Of a DNA stretch of 64,000 nt, positions 1-10,557 are shown piece by piece (positions within the stretch are counted from its first letter, which is position 1; each line of letters opens with the position of its first letter). The notes below the pieces were generated by a model that saw nothing but the letters and a program-made list of their open reading frames with translations, had not been told where the DNA came from and made no database searches. The position numbers were made by a program, and so were the translations under genes. Source of the DNA: Heligmosomoides polygyrus polygyrus (taxonomy: Eukaryota > Nematoda > Chromadorea > Rhabditida > Heligmosomidae); the NCBI GenBank assembly GCA_947396885.1, contig OX377201.1:67864983-67928982 (forward strand), given 5' to 3'.

Positions 1-1572
1 TCTTCGAACGTCGGCGAAGCTCGGAACTCCGAAGGCCTTCTCTCACTTGCGTGAGTCGTGTCACTCCGAGCATCGTCCTCTCGATTCCACGCTGCGCGAC
101 GCTGATCGCGTGTTCATCCTGCTTTCGTATAGCCCAGGTCTCTGAGGCGTATGTTAGGGCAGGAAGAACAGTGGAGTCGAATAGGTGGGCACGGAGTCGG
201 ACGTTCTTCGTCTTCTTCGCGACTTCTTCGACGCTCTTGAAAGCTCCTCAAGCCGCTCGTTTCCTCCTGCTCAGCTCTGGTGCTAGGTCGTTGGCCATGT
301 TGACTTCGCGACCCAGATACACATAGCTGGAGCATTCGGAGATGTTCGTTCCGTTGAGCGAGAATGGGGCATCAGAAACCCATCCGTTCTTCATGAACAT
401 CGTCTTCGTAAGATTCAGCTGCAGTCCAACGCTTCCACATACACGATCGAAGTCGGCCAGCATTCGTTCCGCCTGACTGATGCTCGGTGTTATGAGCACG
501 ATGTCGTCAGCGAAGCGAAGATGGTGCAGTTGCCGGCCGTCGACCTTCACTCCCATGTCTTCCCATTCTAGTTCGCGCATGACGTTTTCGAGGGTGGCGC
601 TGAAGAGCTTCGGGGATATGGTATCCCCTTGTTGAACCCCTCTCTTCACGTCAATGACGACGTCGTTGTAGAATGGTGAGATCTTGGTCGTGAATCCACT
701 GTACAGCTCTCGAAGGACCCTGATGTACTGAGTAGGAACGCCCTGGGTGAGCAGGGCTTCCATGACCGCTTCAGTCTCGACGGAGTCGAATGCCTTCTTC
801 AGGTCGATGAACGTAAGGCACAGCGGCAGCTTGTACTCACGCGACACTTCGATGAGCTTCGTAATGGTGTGTATGTTGTCGATCGTGCTGAATCCTCTCC
901 GAAATCCTGCTTGTTCGCATGGCTGTCCTTCGTCCAGCGTTCTACTAATCCTATTCAGGATGACTCGAGTGAACAGCTTGTAGACTACGGACAGCAGGCA
1001 GATCGGGCGATAGTTGCCAATGTCGTGCACGTCTCCCTTCTTGTACAGCAAAACGGTCTTGCTGGTCTTCCACTGAGATGGAACCTTGCATTCGGACAGG
1101 TAGCGCGAGAAGAGCCGCGCCAAGGTGTTGATGAGCGTTGACGGGAGATTCTTCAGGTGTTCGGGTCTGATCCTGTCGGGACCGGGTGCTGTACGCTTCT
1201 TCACCGACGAGATGGCGTGTCGGATTTCGGACGGGAGAACAGAGGGGACGACGTATCCATCCTGCGGAAGATGGCATGGGGGCAGGTGGACGTGGCTATC
1301 GAAGAGATCGGAGTAGAAGTCGTGGATGACTTTCTCCATGGTCCTTCTGGAAGAGGTGATGGTTCCGTCAGGACGTCGGAGAGCGGTCATCTTGGTCTTG
1401 AAGTTGGCGAAGTTCCGGCGGGCATTGCGGATGCTCAGCCCTGCCTCTGCTGCTTCAGCCAACACTTCCGCCCTTCTCTCCTTGAGATCTTCCTTTATCG
1501 CCGCTCTGCATAGCTTTGCAAGCTCGGACGTCAGTTGGTAGTTGCCTGACGCTCGTGCTGCTCCACGCTGGC
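1..1572 (-). pseudogene. RTE-clade LINE reverse transcriptase, copy 1 (broken)
   Basis: The minus strand encodes a non-LTR retrotransposon reverse transcriptase. It is open from the gap edge (1572) down to 250. The RT core shows a TAPGPD block, a GNYRPICLL block, an AFDSVE block, an RGVQQGDTISP block and the catalytic FADDIVL motif (about 520), as in RTE-type elements. A TGA at 248-250 breaks the frame; at the same point copy 2 (2262-2947) has TGG, so this is a simple nonsense change. The same frame continues below 248 into the C-terminal region and runs off the window start. The 5' part (endonuclease domain) is lost in the gap. Retrotransposon origin is certain; the family name is by recognition only. 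Confidence 0.9.
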
Positions 1573-1772
1573 NNNNNNNNNNNNNNNNNNNNNNNNNNNN
1601 NNNNNNNNNNNNNNNNNNNNNNNNNNNNNNNNNNNNNNNNNNNNNNNNNNNNNNNNNNNNNNNNNNNNNNNNNNNNNNNNNNNNNNNNNNNNNNNNNNNN
1701 NNNNNNNNNNNNNNNNNNNNNNNNNNNNNNNNNNNNNNNNNNNNNNNNNNNNNNNNNNNNNNNNNNNNNNNN
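1573..1772. other. assembly gap of 200 N
   Basis: Exactly 200 undetermined bases. The gap separates RTE copy 1 from an AT-rich TTCGAATA-type repeat, so the repeat probably caused the break. Any reading frame drawn across it is meaningless. Confidence 0.99.
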
Positions 1773-1862
1773 ATTTCGAATATTCGAATATTCTACTATT
1801 CGAAGAAAGCCCAATATTCGAATTATTCGTTTATTCGAATATTGAATTTCGAATATTCTTTA
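1773..1862. repeat. AT-rich TTCGAATATT-type repeat
   Basis: Dense irregular repetition of the self-complementary motif TTCGAATATTCGAA. The same motif class occurs at 13535-13725 and in a regular 41-bp array at 48195-48417. The 5' extent is hidden by the gap. Confidence 0.75.
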
Positions 1863-2098
1863 CCAACCTCTTAACAAGTTAATGGCACTCCTCTTCGAAA
1901 ACCAGGGAATTGTGACCTTTTGATAAGAACGATGTTTTGTTTCGCACGTCATTCAAAGCGGCCGAATTGTGTGTATGCAATCTGGCAAGGGAAGGGCCTG
2001 AAGCGTATGTCTGAAAGGGGAGAGCGAGTCATACAGGGAGAATCCCCACCCTCAATTAGTGTAAAAATGTGTAAAAATACTCACATAACGTCATCAGC
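1863..2098. other. unassigned intergenic sequence
   Basis: No coding or repeat structure that I can recognise. Confidence 0.5.
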
Positions 2099-2231
2099 CA
2101 TGTGATGTGACATGGGATCTTCGAAGGCCGGCCTGTTACAAGGGCCTATCGTCTGCACTCGATTGTCCGTGCTTAGCTTAGCCCCAAAGCGAGCAGTTTC
2201 TAAAGGCACCACGTGGAGGAACGGGCATCGC
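2099..2231 (+). repeat. left member of an inverted pair of about 130 bp
   Basis: Starts CCATGTGATGTGACATGGG and ends near GGAACGGGCATCGC. Its reverse complement, diverged but alignable over its whole length, lies at 6418-6541. Both share GATCTTCGAAGGCCGGCCTG and CACCACGTGGAGGAACGG. The two outer ends match, as terminal inverted repeats would, but two independent copies of a dispersed repeat are equally possible. Confidence 0.7.
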
Positions 2232-2261
2232 TTTCAAAAGGGTGTGTGCACTTGTGAAGAA

Positions 2262-2947
2262 TCACCTCACCTGTATCACCTGTCGTCCCGTTGATCATCG
2301 ACTTGCTCGAGCGGGCGCCAGCAGCGTCTCCATTCGTCCCTGTTGCGTGCCAGAGTACTCCAATGGATCCTCCTCGCTCGAGGGACACGAAGAGCATCAT
2401 ATCGGTCGTTCAGGGCTTTCACGAAGAAGTCCGACCAACGCGTTGGTGGGCGTCCTGGTGTTCTTTTGACATCCCGCGGAATCCAATCTGTGACGGCTCT
2501 CGTCCAGCGGGTGTCTGCGAATCGCATACGTGGCCGGCCCACCTAATTTTCGACGACTTGGCCCATGCGACAGAGTCTCTGATCTTCGAACGTCGGCGAA
2601 GCTCGGAACTCCGGAGGCCTTCTCTCACTTGCGTGAGTCGTGTCACTCCGAGCATCGTCCTCTCGATTCCACGCTGCGCGACGCTGATCGCGTGTTCATC
2701 CTGCTTTCGTATAGCCCAGGTCTCTGAGGCGTATGTTAGGGCAGGAAGAACAGTGGAGTCGAATAGGTGGGCACGGAGTCGGACGTTCTTCGTTTTCTTC
2801 ACGACTTCTTCGACGCTCTTGAAAGCTCCCCAAGCCGCTCGTTTCCTCCTGCTCAGCTCTGGTGCTAGGTCGTTGGCCATGTTGACTTCGCGACCCAGAT
2901 ACACATAGCTGGAGCATTCGGAGATGTTCGTTCCGTTGAGCGAGAAT
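2262..2947 (-). pseudogene. RTE-clade LINE, copy 2, 3' end only
   Basis: Minus-strand C-terminal third of the same RTE family as copy 1. The frame is intact from 2947 to about 2530 (NGTNISECSSYVYLGREVN, then a thumb/C-terminal region ending IRWAGHV). It then shifts into the frame that ends at 2276 with [15 protein letters not shown] and a DDQRDDR tail. The 3' end carries short GGTGATACA-like repeats (2262-2285), a typical RTE 3' tail. The 5' side stops abruptly at 2947, where homology to copy 1 ends and the Tc1-like dimer begins. Confidence 0.88.
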
Positions 2948-2969
2948 GTGAAGAATAAACTTTTTAAAT

Positions 2970-3187
2970 TCAAAAGTTGATCGGACCACCATTGCTTCTT
3001 GTAATATCGTACATCGTATGATTTATGTTATTGACAAGGTTCTGGATGATTTTGTCTTCGCCGTTGTCCCACGTAATCAAAATTGCCACCACGTTAAACT
3101 GTCGATTATTCACGTAGACTCGTCGAACCACGATCGCCCGCATGTTCTCCATTGGGTTGCTGTCAGGAGAGCATGCCGACCAGTCCT
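2970..3187 (-). pseudogene. Tc1-like transposase C-terminal fragment
   Basis: The minus strand reads NPMENMRAIVVRRVY, then NNRQFNVVA, DKIIQNLVN and SNGGPINF. This is the block that follows the third catalytic acidic residue in Tc1-type transposases (SPD.NP.ENLWG). The upstream catalytic part is absent. Confidence 0.75.
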
Positions 3188-3781
3188 AGTTGAATGATGT
3201 GGTGACGATAGAGCCATTCTTTGGTAGAGCTTCAGACAGGGACTGCAGCTATGCCCTGCTGCAGAACGTGTGCCTGCCGTCTTCTGCCTTTCAAGGAAGG
3301 CAAAAGGATAGACTCCAGCACACCTTGACACTTCATGCTGACCAGGCTACACGACGGATGACTAAGCTTCAGCTTTCCCCTGCTGCAGAAGCCGGCCCTT
3401 TTCTCTAATGAACCGCCTCCAAGGTTGCGACTACGGGGCTTCTCGCAGGTCTCTCCAGTAATGTCGTTATCCATTGGGACCATCCAGATTACATTTTTCG
3501 TCTTTGCCAACAGGAAAACATCAATCTGAATCCCGATGAATAAGGCATTACTGAAGGCGGATTATTAACGACATCGGCCGGCCTCTGCAGCAGCGGAAAG
3601 CTGAAGCTTAGTCTCCCGTCGTGTTGCATGGTCAGCCTGAAGTGTTAAGGTGTACTTGAATCTATCCTGTTTTCCTGAGAGGCAGAAGACGGCGGGCACA
3701 CGTTCTGCAGCAGGGCATCGGTGCAGTCCATGTCTCTAGTTCGACCAAAGATTGCCTCCACCCTCATCACATTCAAGTAAC

Positions 3782-4028
3782 GGACTGGTTGGCATGCTCT
3801 CATGACAGCAGCCCAATGGAGAACATCTGGGGGATCGTGGTTCGACGAGTCTACGGCGTAGATTGTAGACTCTACGCGAATAACCGACAGTTCAATGAGG
3901 TGGCGGCAATTTTGATCACAAGGGACACCAGCGAAGGCAAAATCATTCAGAACCTTGTCACTAACATGACTAATGCGATGTATAATGCTACAAGAAGCAA
4001 TGGTGGTCCGATCAACTTTTGGATTTAA
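3782..4028 (+). pseudogene. Tc1-like transposase C-terminal fragment, inverted partner
   Basis: Plus-strand partner of the 2970-3187 fragment: SSPMENIWGIVVRRVY, NNRQFNEVAAILI, GKIIQNLVTNM and SNGGPINF. A short insertion (GVDCRLY) after VRRVY is an internal duplication of 'gtagactctacg'-like bases. The frame ends at 4026-4028. Confidence 0.78.
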
Positions 4029-4046
4029 AAAGTTTATTTTTCACTT

Positions 4047-5597
4047 TTGAAACACCAATTTTCCTTTAAAAAAGTCGGAGTCTCGAGTGAGACGTAAAAA
4101 ATTCTGAAAGTGAGTGGTTACTTGTTTTCGACTACGAGGATTCTAGTAGAGTTAGAGCGGGCCTGCAGAAATGAATTCAGAACGAGACATGGACCAGCTA
4201 GGTGGTCGATTCATACTTTTAAACGCACTGTACATGAAGGAGTTTGCCCCACAATAACGTTTGGATGGTGAATGAACGTCTCATCGTATCTCGCGTGAGC
4301 AAGATTTTCCGTTAACATGTGATGCTGTGGCGACAGAGGAAGCGCGCGCTCTCTTGGTGCTTGACACAACGGCAACTGCGCGCATTTTTGAGCTTCCCGA
4401 TTTAGGAAACGTACCGAAGACGTCGTTCAACGCGCGTCGACATAGGAAATACGCGATGCCGTTATTGTCTGACGTGCGTTGGGATTCAGAAGACGTTCTG
4501 CAGAAGTCAATTAGAAGACATCTCACATTAAAGATCAGGCAGTCAATATAGATCGACATTATCGATTTTTTTCTCACAGTCAACGATCGAAGTGGGATTG
4601 CGTGATTTCCATCACCGCCTGAAAACCACCAAGGACGGCAATCAGTATCAATCGATACTATCGATTTTCTGACCGGTGATTTTTGTTTTCTCCATGATTT
4701 AAGAGAAGACACACTGCAATTATGGCCTACGGAAATGCCTCACAGCAACTGGGAGCTTCGATCGAGAGACCACTATCGATCATTGCTGTTGATTTCCGCT
4801 TGAAAGCGATGTTGCCTTGTTTATCTGTCGATGGCGATTAACACATTCGCGACGAGAGCGCTCTCGCGCACAATGCGCGCGACGGCCCGCTGCCTTGTTG
4901 GCGCGCGCTGGTGTCCACTCATTTGTGTGGACATCGTCCCTCGTGAGAGTTACTTTCTGTAAGTAATTTTTAATCGATCTTTGGAAGAGGATCTGAACAT
5001 TGGTTTGTTACTACAATTTGGGAATTTGAAAAGAAAATCGAACAAAAACATCAAAAAAGGAAGTTTTCCCCAAAAATTCCCGTCCACACATATGAGTGGA
5101 CACCGTCCATCGCACCCTCTCCGCTGTCCACTCATATGTGTGGACACCGTCGCGAATGAGTTAAGGAATCCGTCACTCCCGCGTGAGAAAATCTTCTGCT
5201 CAATAGGCCATTAGAAGCGATGGATACCCTCCACTCTGAAAAAAATCATTTCGTCGTGTGATCAAAGTTGATGAGATGCTCAATACCTATCGAGAATGTC
5301 GATCTTTGCCTGAGGTCAACTGTTAGTAGACAGTGAGTGAAGACGCCCGCGGTAGCAATTCGGCGCTGAAATGAAGTGGAGGACCGTGCTGTGGGACATC
5401 AGAAAGGTTGTCGAAAAACTTCATCGACGAAGGCAATGGTTAGCACTAACAGCGACGTCACTGAGCCGTCAGGAGATGAGGCCGATGTTGAACATAATGT
5501 TTGGGGAAGGGCATGGATGGCCTCTTACCGCAAAACTGCTTAACCAATTTCCATGAAGGTAGCGCAAGGTTGGATCATACCGAGCTTCTCAAATATT
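4047..5597. other. unassigned sequence with short hairpins
   Basis: No gene recognised. It contains ATCGAT-rich patches (4546-4570, 4645-4670) resembling the 108-bp repeats at 53.9-54.7 kb and three copies of a TGTCCACTCATNTGTGTGGAC motif. If the Helitron-like 3' end at 5598-5745 belongs to a longer element, part of this stretch may be its body. Confidence 0.5.
5082..5145. repeat. perfect 21-bp inverted repeat
   Basis: Arms at 5082-5102 and 5125-5145 are perfect reverse complements around a 22-nt spacer. The arm core is GTCCACACATATGAGTGGAC, itself nearly palindromic. A third diverged copy is at 4912-4932. Confidence 0.85.
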
Positions 5598-5745
5598 GCC
5601 TTTTGTACTGCCAGGGAGGGAAGAAGCCTGCACAAGAAGAGCAGCTAGCTTGAATTGAGTGGCCTTTCCATTAGCTTAATGATACTGCTATATCGCGCGA
5701 AACGCTCCTGTGCGAGAAACACCGATAGGCGTGTCGGAGCACTTG
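5598..5745 (+). mobile_element. Helitron-like 3' terminus (orphan copy)
   Basis: Alignable over its length to 58411-58552. Shared features are GCCTTTTGTACT, GGGAAGAA, AGAGCAGC, TTAGCTTA, TGATACTGC, ATCGCGCGAA, then a hairpin around GATA (ACACC-GATA-GGCGTGT, one mismatch) and the terminal CGGAGCACTTG followed by T. A hairpin about 10 nt before the end is the Helitron 3' signature. The end is CTTG rather than the usual CTRR. No matching 5' end was found upstream. Confidence 0.6.
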
Positions 5746-6417
5746 TTTCTAGTCCTACATACTTGTAATGGCTCCTCGGTGAGGTTTCCCAGCATGTTGT
5801 CTCTTCTGGAAGTAGATCGTTTCGAACTGCTCAAAATAGTCGGACTTGAAGTCAACCGACTCCATGGAGAAATCATGGTAACCAGGTCAGCCTTAGATTA
5901 CGGAAAAAATTATTAGATTTCTGGGCTCTTCTCGACGATCTCAATCCAGCGATTTCCAAACTTCCTCTCTCAACTAGTTCGACACGGCGACGATCTAGGG
6001 CGTCACCTACGCCAAAACCGACATTAGTTATGAGGGATATTCTATGATGACTTTTCGACTATCGCCAGTACCCGGGATCATGGTTTTTTGTTTAGGTCCC
6101 ACCCACACCAAGCACACTTTTCGTGCCTTCATAATTGAGTTGGCGAACGACAGAACAGTGACTTTTTTATCGGCATTCGTCGCAATTCATTGTGCAGGCC
6201 AAGAATGACCTCAACTATCCTCCACAATACCTCGCAAGAGTAGAATGCATTTCGGGTTAGAAATTGACCAACATCGTCTTCTATCTATTTTTCACCTTCT
6301 CCTATTATTTTACCAGATAGAGCTAACTTTTTGCCTGTGCTCGGTAGATGAAGGAAATTTTACTAGTGCTTATTAGAACAACCGAAATAAATAATAGAAT
6401 AATATGTACCTAGGTGG
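5746..6417. other. unassigned intergenic sequence
   Basis: AT-rich towards 6250-6420. No conserved coding or repeat structure seen. Confidence 0.5.
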
Positions 6418-6541
6418 CGATGTCCGTTCCTCCACGTGGTGCCACTGGAAACTGCGGGCTAAGCTAGGTAGGTCTAGTGCAGGCGACAGGCCATTTTGAC
6501 AGGCCGGCCTTCGAAGATCCCATGTTACATCCCATGGTTGA
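6418..6541 (-). repeat. right member of the inverted pair (partner of 2099-2231)
   Basis: Reverse complement of the left member with scattered substitutions and small indels. It lies directly upstream of the second RTE-type LINE. Confidence 0.7.
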
Positions 6542-6545
6542 TGGT

Positions 6546-9526
6546 GTTATGTAAGAATCAAGATAGTGCTACAGCGTCCGCGGGAGTCGACGCACTCTCG
6601 CAGAGCCCGGCGAGTGTGAGAACTACGGGAGGCTCCTTAATGCGAGGACGGCATCGGGGGAAAACTGAGCTACTCCGGAAGTCCCGTAACGTAAGCAGGA
6701 CCCGCGTGGGTACGCGGAGTGTGGGTACGTTGACGGGCCGCTCGTGCGAGTTGGCAGAAGCAAAAAAGAGTTGGGTTGGCTGAAGCGAAAAAGAGTTGGC
6801 TGAAGCGAAAAAGAGTTGATTTCTGTGCGGTGCTGGAGACGAGGTGGTCCTGCTGCAAGTCAAGGGAAAGGACGAGGTCATAAGGCCGTCTTTTGTAGAA
6901 GTCCCAGGACCACGAGTGGTGTCGGAATGATCGTCTCCGAACGTTTCCGAGACTCGAGTGTAAGCGTTGAATGCTTTGACGATCGGTTGATGAAGATCGT
7001 TGTCGCCGCTAAAGAGCGACTCTATCATTTCTACTCTGCCTATGCTCCACAGGCTAGCCGCTCCGATCAAGCCAAGGAGGAGTTTTAGAGCCTGCTTGAT
7101 GAAAAGACAGCAGAGGTACCGTCGAAAGACGTCATCGTTGTGGCTGGAAACGGTAATGAACACGTAGGCGCAACGAAAGGCGGTTACACCTGCCATGGTG
7201 CTTTCCTTTATGGGTTGCATAACGCCGATGGTAAGCGGATCCTTGAGCATGCGGAGACACATAACCTTACCATTGTTAACCTCGTGTTTCGGAAACGCGA
7301 CTCTCACCTCATTTCGTACTGCAGTGCGAATTCCAAAACCCAGATTGACTTCTCCCTTATGAAGGATTGCGACCGAAGTCTTGTCACAGATGCGTAGATC
7401 GTGACGGTTTCCCCACAGCACCGACCGCTGGTCTGCACTTTAAAGATCACACCTCCGAGGTTGAAGCAGACTGAGCGTTGCGGTGCAGCTAGAATCAAGT
7501 GGTGGCGAATAAAAGAGAAATAAGAAGCTATAATTTCTTGCGTTCGGTTACCGACAGTCACGACTGTCGATCAAACCTGGGAGAAAGCCGATGCGATACA
7601 TCAAGCCGCAAGTTCGGTGCTCGTCACGACGAAGCCTGGACGACGCAATGTCGACAAGCAGACACGGCTGTGGACGAAAGATGGAAAGTAACGGTTTGAG
7701 AGAAGAAATCATTTGTCATGTGTTTCTCGGCGACAAAACAGTCGAAAACTGGCAGAAGTATCAGAACGCGAAGAAGGCTGCAAAGAAAGCCGTGGCTGTT
7801 GCGAAGCCGCTCATTATAGTGATGTTAACGAAAAGCTCGAGTCGCGTGAGGGTGAGCGGTATCTCTACCGACTCGCAAAGAATCGCCATCACCAGACCGA
7901 GGACACCGAGAAGTTTTTCGGCATCTATGATGAGGACGGCCAACTTCTGATAGACCGCAAAAAGGCGCTGAAGCGATGGAGCGACTATTTTTAGGAAACT
8001 TCCATTATGGTATTTCCTCATCTGGCCATCCCTTCTGTGGGTTATGTCCACAGTTCCTTCCACAAGGTCACCGTCGAGGAAACAGAAGAGGCTCTGGAGA
8101 AGATGGAACGCGGAAAGACGACTGGCCCCATGATGTGGCAGCCGATTTATGGAAATCGAAGCTCTGGTATTCTGCTGAGTGGCTGGCTGAGTTCTTCAAC
8201 CAGGTAAAGGAGAGGAAAGTACCGGAGTGTTGGCACAACAGTACGAAGCTTCCGATTTAGAAGATGAAGGACAATCCTGCAGACTGCTCCAATTACCATC
8301 CGATTCGCTTGCTTTCGCACAACATGAAGATCTTCGAAAATCCTCGTCAGACGAATTCGTGAAATCGTCAAGCTGTCCGACAACCAGTGCGGCTTCGTAG
8401 CTGGTTGTGGGACCATTGATGCCATACACGCCACCCGCCTCCTGGTGAAGAAGCATCGCGAGAAAGAAGCCGGTGCATATCGCCTTTCTCGACCTGGAGA
8501 CGGCTTGCGACAACACAACGTGCCTGAGGAATTCATCGGGTAGCTGCGATGCTCTACTCTTGCCCAAAGAGTAGAGTGCAAGCTGCAGCTGGAACCTCAA
8601 TGGAGTTTTCCATCTCTGTTTGGGTGCACCAAGATTCTGCGCTTTCCCCACTCCTCTTTGTGGTCGTCATGGATGCCATTACGCGAGATCTTCAGAAGTA
8701 AGTCCCTTGGACGCTGCTAAATGCTGACGATGTAATGCTCGCTTGTAAAGATAATGATGAACTAGAGCGAGAGGTGCAAGCTTGGTGCGACCGCTTGGCC
8801 ATGTTCGGACTCAAATTGAACGTCAGGAAGGCGGAGTACCTAAGGACTGACGTAATTGAGTCCGGCTCCATTACACGGCACTGAGCTTCCATGCACTTTG
8901 GTCTTTAAGCCCTAGGGTCAGCAGTAGCATCTAATGGCAATCTGATGGTTGAAGTGAATATACGCACTACTGAGTGCAGCTCGGTCCAAGTAGCGCTCGT
9001 TGACTGGCGTGCTCCACGATAGGAAGATACCAGAGCGCTTGAAGTCAATGATCTATAGAACCGTCGTCCGGTCGGTAGCGATCTACGGCGATGAGTGCTG
9101 GCCTGCGACCAATGAAGTTGAAACGCGCCTCAGCGTCATGGAGACGAAGATGCTGCGCTGGACGACTGGAGTCATACGCATGGACCGCATCCGAAATGAT
9201 GCTATTCGGCAGAAGTACGTTGCCGTGCCGATAGCTGAGAAGATGCGTGAAGCTCTCCTGCGATGACGCTCTAGTGAACTTCTCAGTCAACAGAATCTAT
9301 GGTATGGCCACGTTCTGCGTGGGAAAGAAAACAGCGTTCGCAGGATAGACCTCAAGTTGGAAGTGTCTGGAAAGTGGCCTAGAGGGCGCCCGAAGCAGCG
9401 CTGGGCTGATACGTTACATACGGACTTGAAAGTAGCTGGTGTCCACCCTGATCTAACGTTGGATTGGGAAAGGTGGTGCTATGATATCAGAAGAGCGGAC
9501 CCCGCTATGAAGCGGGACAGACGCTG
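6546..9526 (+). pseudogene. RTE-type LINE (second family), near full length but decayed
   Basis: Plus-strand endonuclease and reverse transcriptase spread over all three frames. In order: an N-terminal endonuclease start (GTLTGRSCELAEA, about 6725), GVGMIVSERFRDSSVSVE (about 6920), KERLYHFYSAYAPQ (about 7010), a TAG at 7086-7088, VAGNGNEHVG (about 7140), FRKRDSHLISY (about 7290), KTQIDF, and QHRPL (about 7420). RT blocks lie at 8260-8760, with the catalytic box reading NADD instead of YADD. The C-terminus has LSVMETKMLRWTTGV and PRGRPKQRW (about 9390) and ends at TGA 9524-9526. The endonuclease GDxN box has lost its aspartate. Many frameshifts and stops make it inactive. Confidence 0.88.
6749..6818 (+). 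repeat. three short tandem copies within the LINE endonuclease
   Basis: GCTGAAGCGAAAAAGAGTTG-like unit of about 20-24 bp repeated three times. This is probably a local replication-slippage duplication in the dead LINE. Confidence 0.7.
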
Positions 9527-9600
9527 AAGAAGAAGAAGAAGAAGAAGAAGAAGAAGAAGAAGAAGAAGAAGAAGGAGAAGAAGAAGAAGAAGAAGAAGAA
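9527..9600 (+). repeat. (AAG)n microsatellite, LINE 3' tail
   Basis: About 24 AAG units with one GGAG interruption start directly after the LINE stop codon. This position fits the simple-repeat tail that ends many RTE-type elements. Confidence 0.9.
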
Positions 9601-9883
9601 TATGAACCCACGCTCTAGTGAACTTCTCAGTCTACAGAATTTCATGCATAGAAGCGCTACTGTCATTTACGCTGACCCTGAGACCGAACATAAATGTTTT
9701 TTTTGGCGCAATTAATGGAGACGTCCCTCGCTAATCAGTATCCTCTAGCGTTTTCGAAAAAATGGTGGCCAAAAATGGAATAGCGGAAAATATTTTTACA
9801 GCATGGATTGAGGTGCATGTGAGACTGCAAAGGGAACCACGAATCTAAGGCTCTTATTACCTTCTGGCTTTGTCAGTCCCCTA
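9601..9883. other. unassigned; contains a partial duplicate of the LINE
   Basis: About 35 bp at 9612-9647 (CGCTCTAGTGAACTTCTCAG...) repeat LINE sequence at 9267-9300. The remainder shows nothing recognisable. Confidence 0.55.
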
Positions 9884-10555
9884 TTAGGGGGGGGGGGGGG
9901 CAAAAGTAATGAGACAAATTGAAAAAATTCTTTCTCTTTATAACTCAATTACAAATCAACGACCTAAGCCCACCTGGCCAAGCTCATCCGTGGTTACTTG
10001 TTCTCGATGGGGTGCGGCGTTGTCGAAGGGGAGGACCTTCTTGAAGCGCTGCGACTGAATAAGTTCGAGTCGCAGGTCTATCTCTTCTATTTCGTTTACC
10101 ATGGCCTTAGAGTCCATCGTCGTGCTTTTGGTGAACAGCTTCCAGTATACCGGTCCATGGGCGCAGACCCAAAATCTCTGAAGGTGCTTCTCGCCGTAAA
10201 CATCTCGCCGAACGAACGTCGGTAACAGGTCAATAGATCTCACCCCGACTGTCTGCTTGGCAGGGTTAAGATAGAAAACGTACTTCTCATCCTGCGTGAA
10301 GATTGAGTCCAGGCTGCTCGGGTAGGGAATCGGGAGAGATTTGCGCGACACAGGTCGACTCGTCAGGAATGGGCTTCGACATGAGACTGACTGCGGTTTT
10401 GGCATGCTTCTGGTAAGGGCGGAAGTGGTAACTTCTCAGGTGACCTTCACTAAGTAGCATGCAAATATACAAATACGATAAGCACGAAACCAGACTGCAG
10501 TGACGAGATATATGGCATGGAGAGTCTCATTACTTTTGCCTCCCCCCCCCCCAAA
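9884..10555 (-). mobile_element. internally deleted mariner with G-tract TIRs
   Basis: Left end TTAGGG(G)n then GGCAAAAGTAATGAGAC; the right end is its inverse, with GTCTCATTACTTTTGCC, a C-tract, then AAA. TA flanks both sides (9882-9883 and 10556-10557), the target duplication of the mariner/Tc1 superfamily. The 672-bp element is about half the length of a full mariner (about 1.3 kb), and the inside holds only part of the transposase. Confidence 0.85.
9956..10405 (-). pseudogene. mariner transposase fragment
   Basis: The minus strand reads DEKYVFYLNP (first catalytic Asp), TVGVRSIDLLPTFVRRDVYG, HGPVYWKLFTKSTT, QRFKKVLPFDNAAPH (second catalytic Asp) and TTDELGQVGLGR. It stops before the third catalytic block. 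The N-terminal HTH region is deleted and replaced by unrelated residues. Confidence 0.8.
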
Positions 10556-10557
10556 TA

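Larger units (their letters stand above)
2948..4046. mobile_element. Tc1-like inverted dimer (palindromic remnant)
   Basis: Two arms, 2948 to about 3410 and about 3560-4046, are inverted copies of one another around a spacer of about 150 bp. Each arm runs from a transposase C-terminus at its outer end to matching non-coding sequence inside; both inner parts contain CTGCTGCAGAACGTGTG. The outer ends share an AAACTTTTTAAATTCAAAAG-like motif. The structure is a foldback of two element 3' halves joined head to head. No intact transposase remains. Confidence 0.8.
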
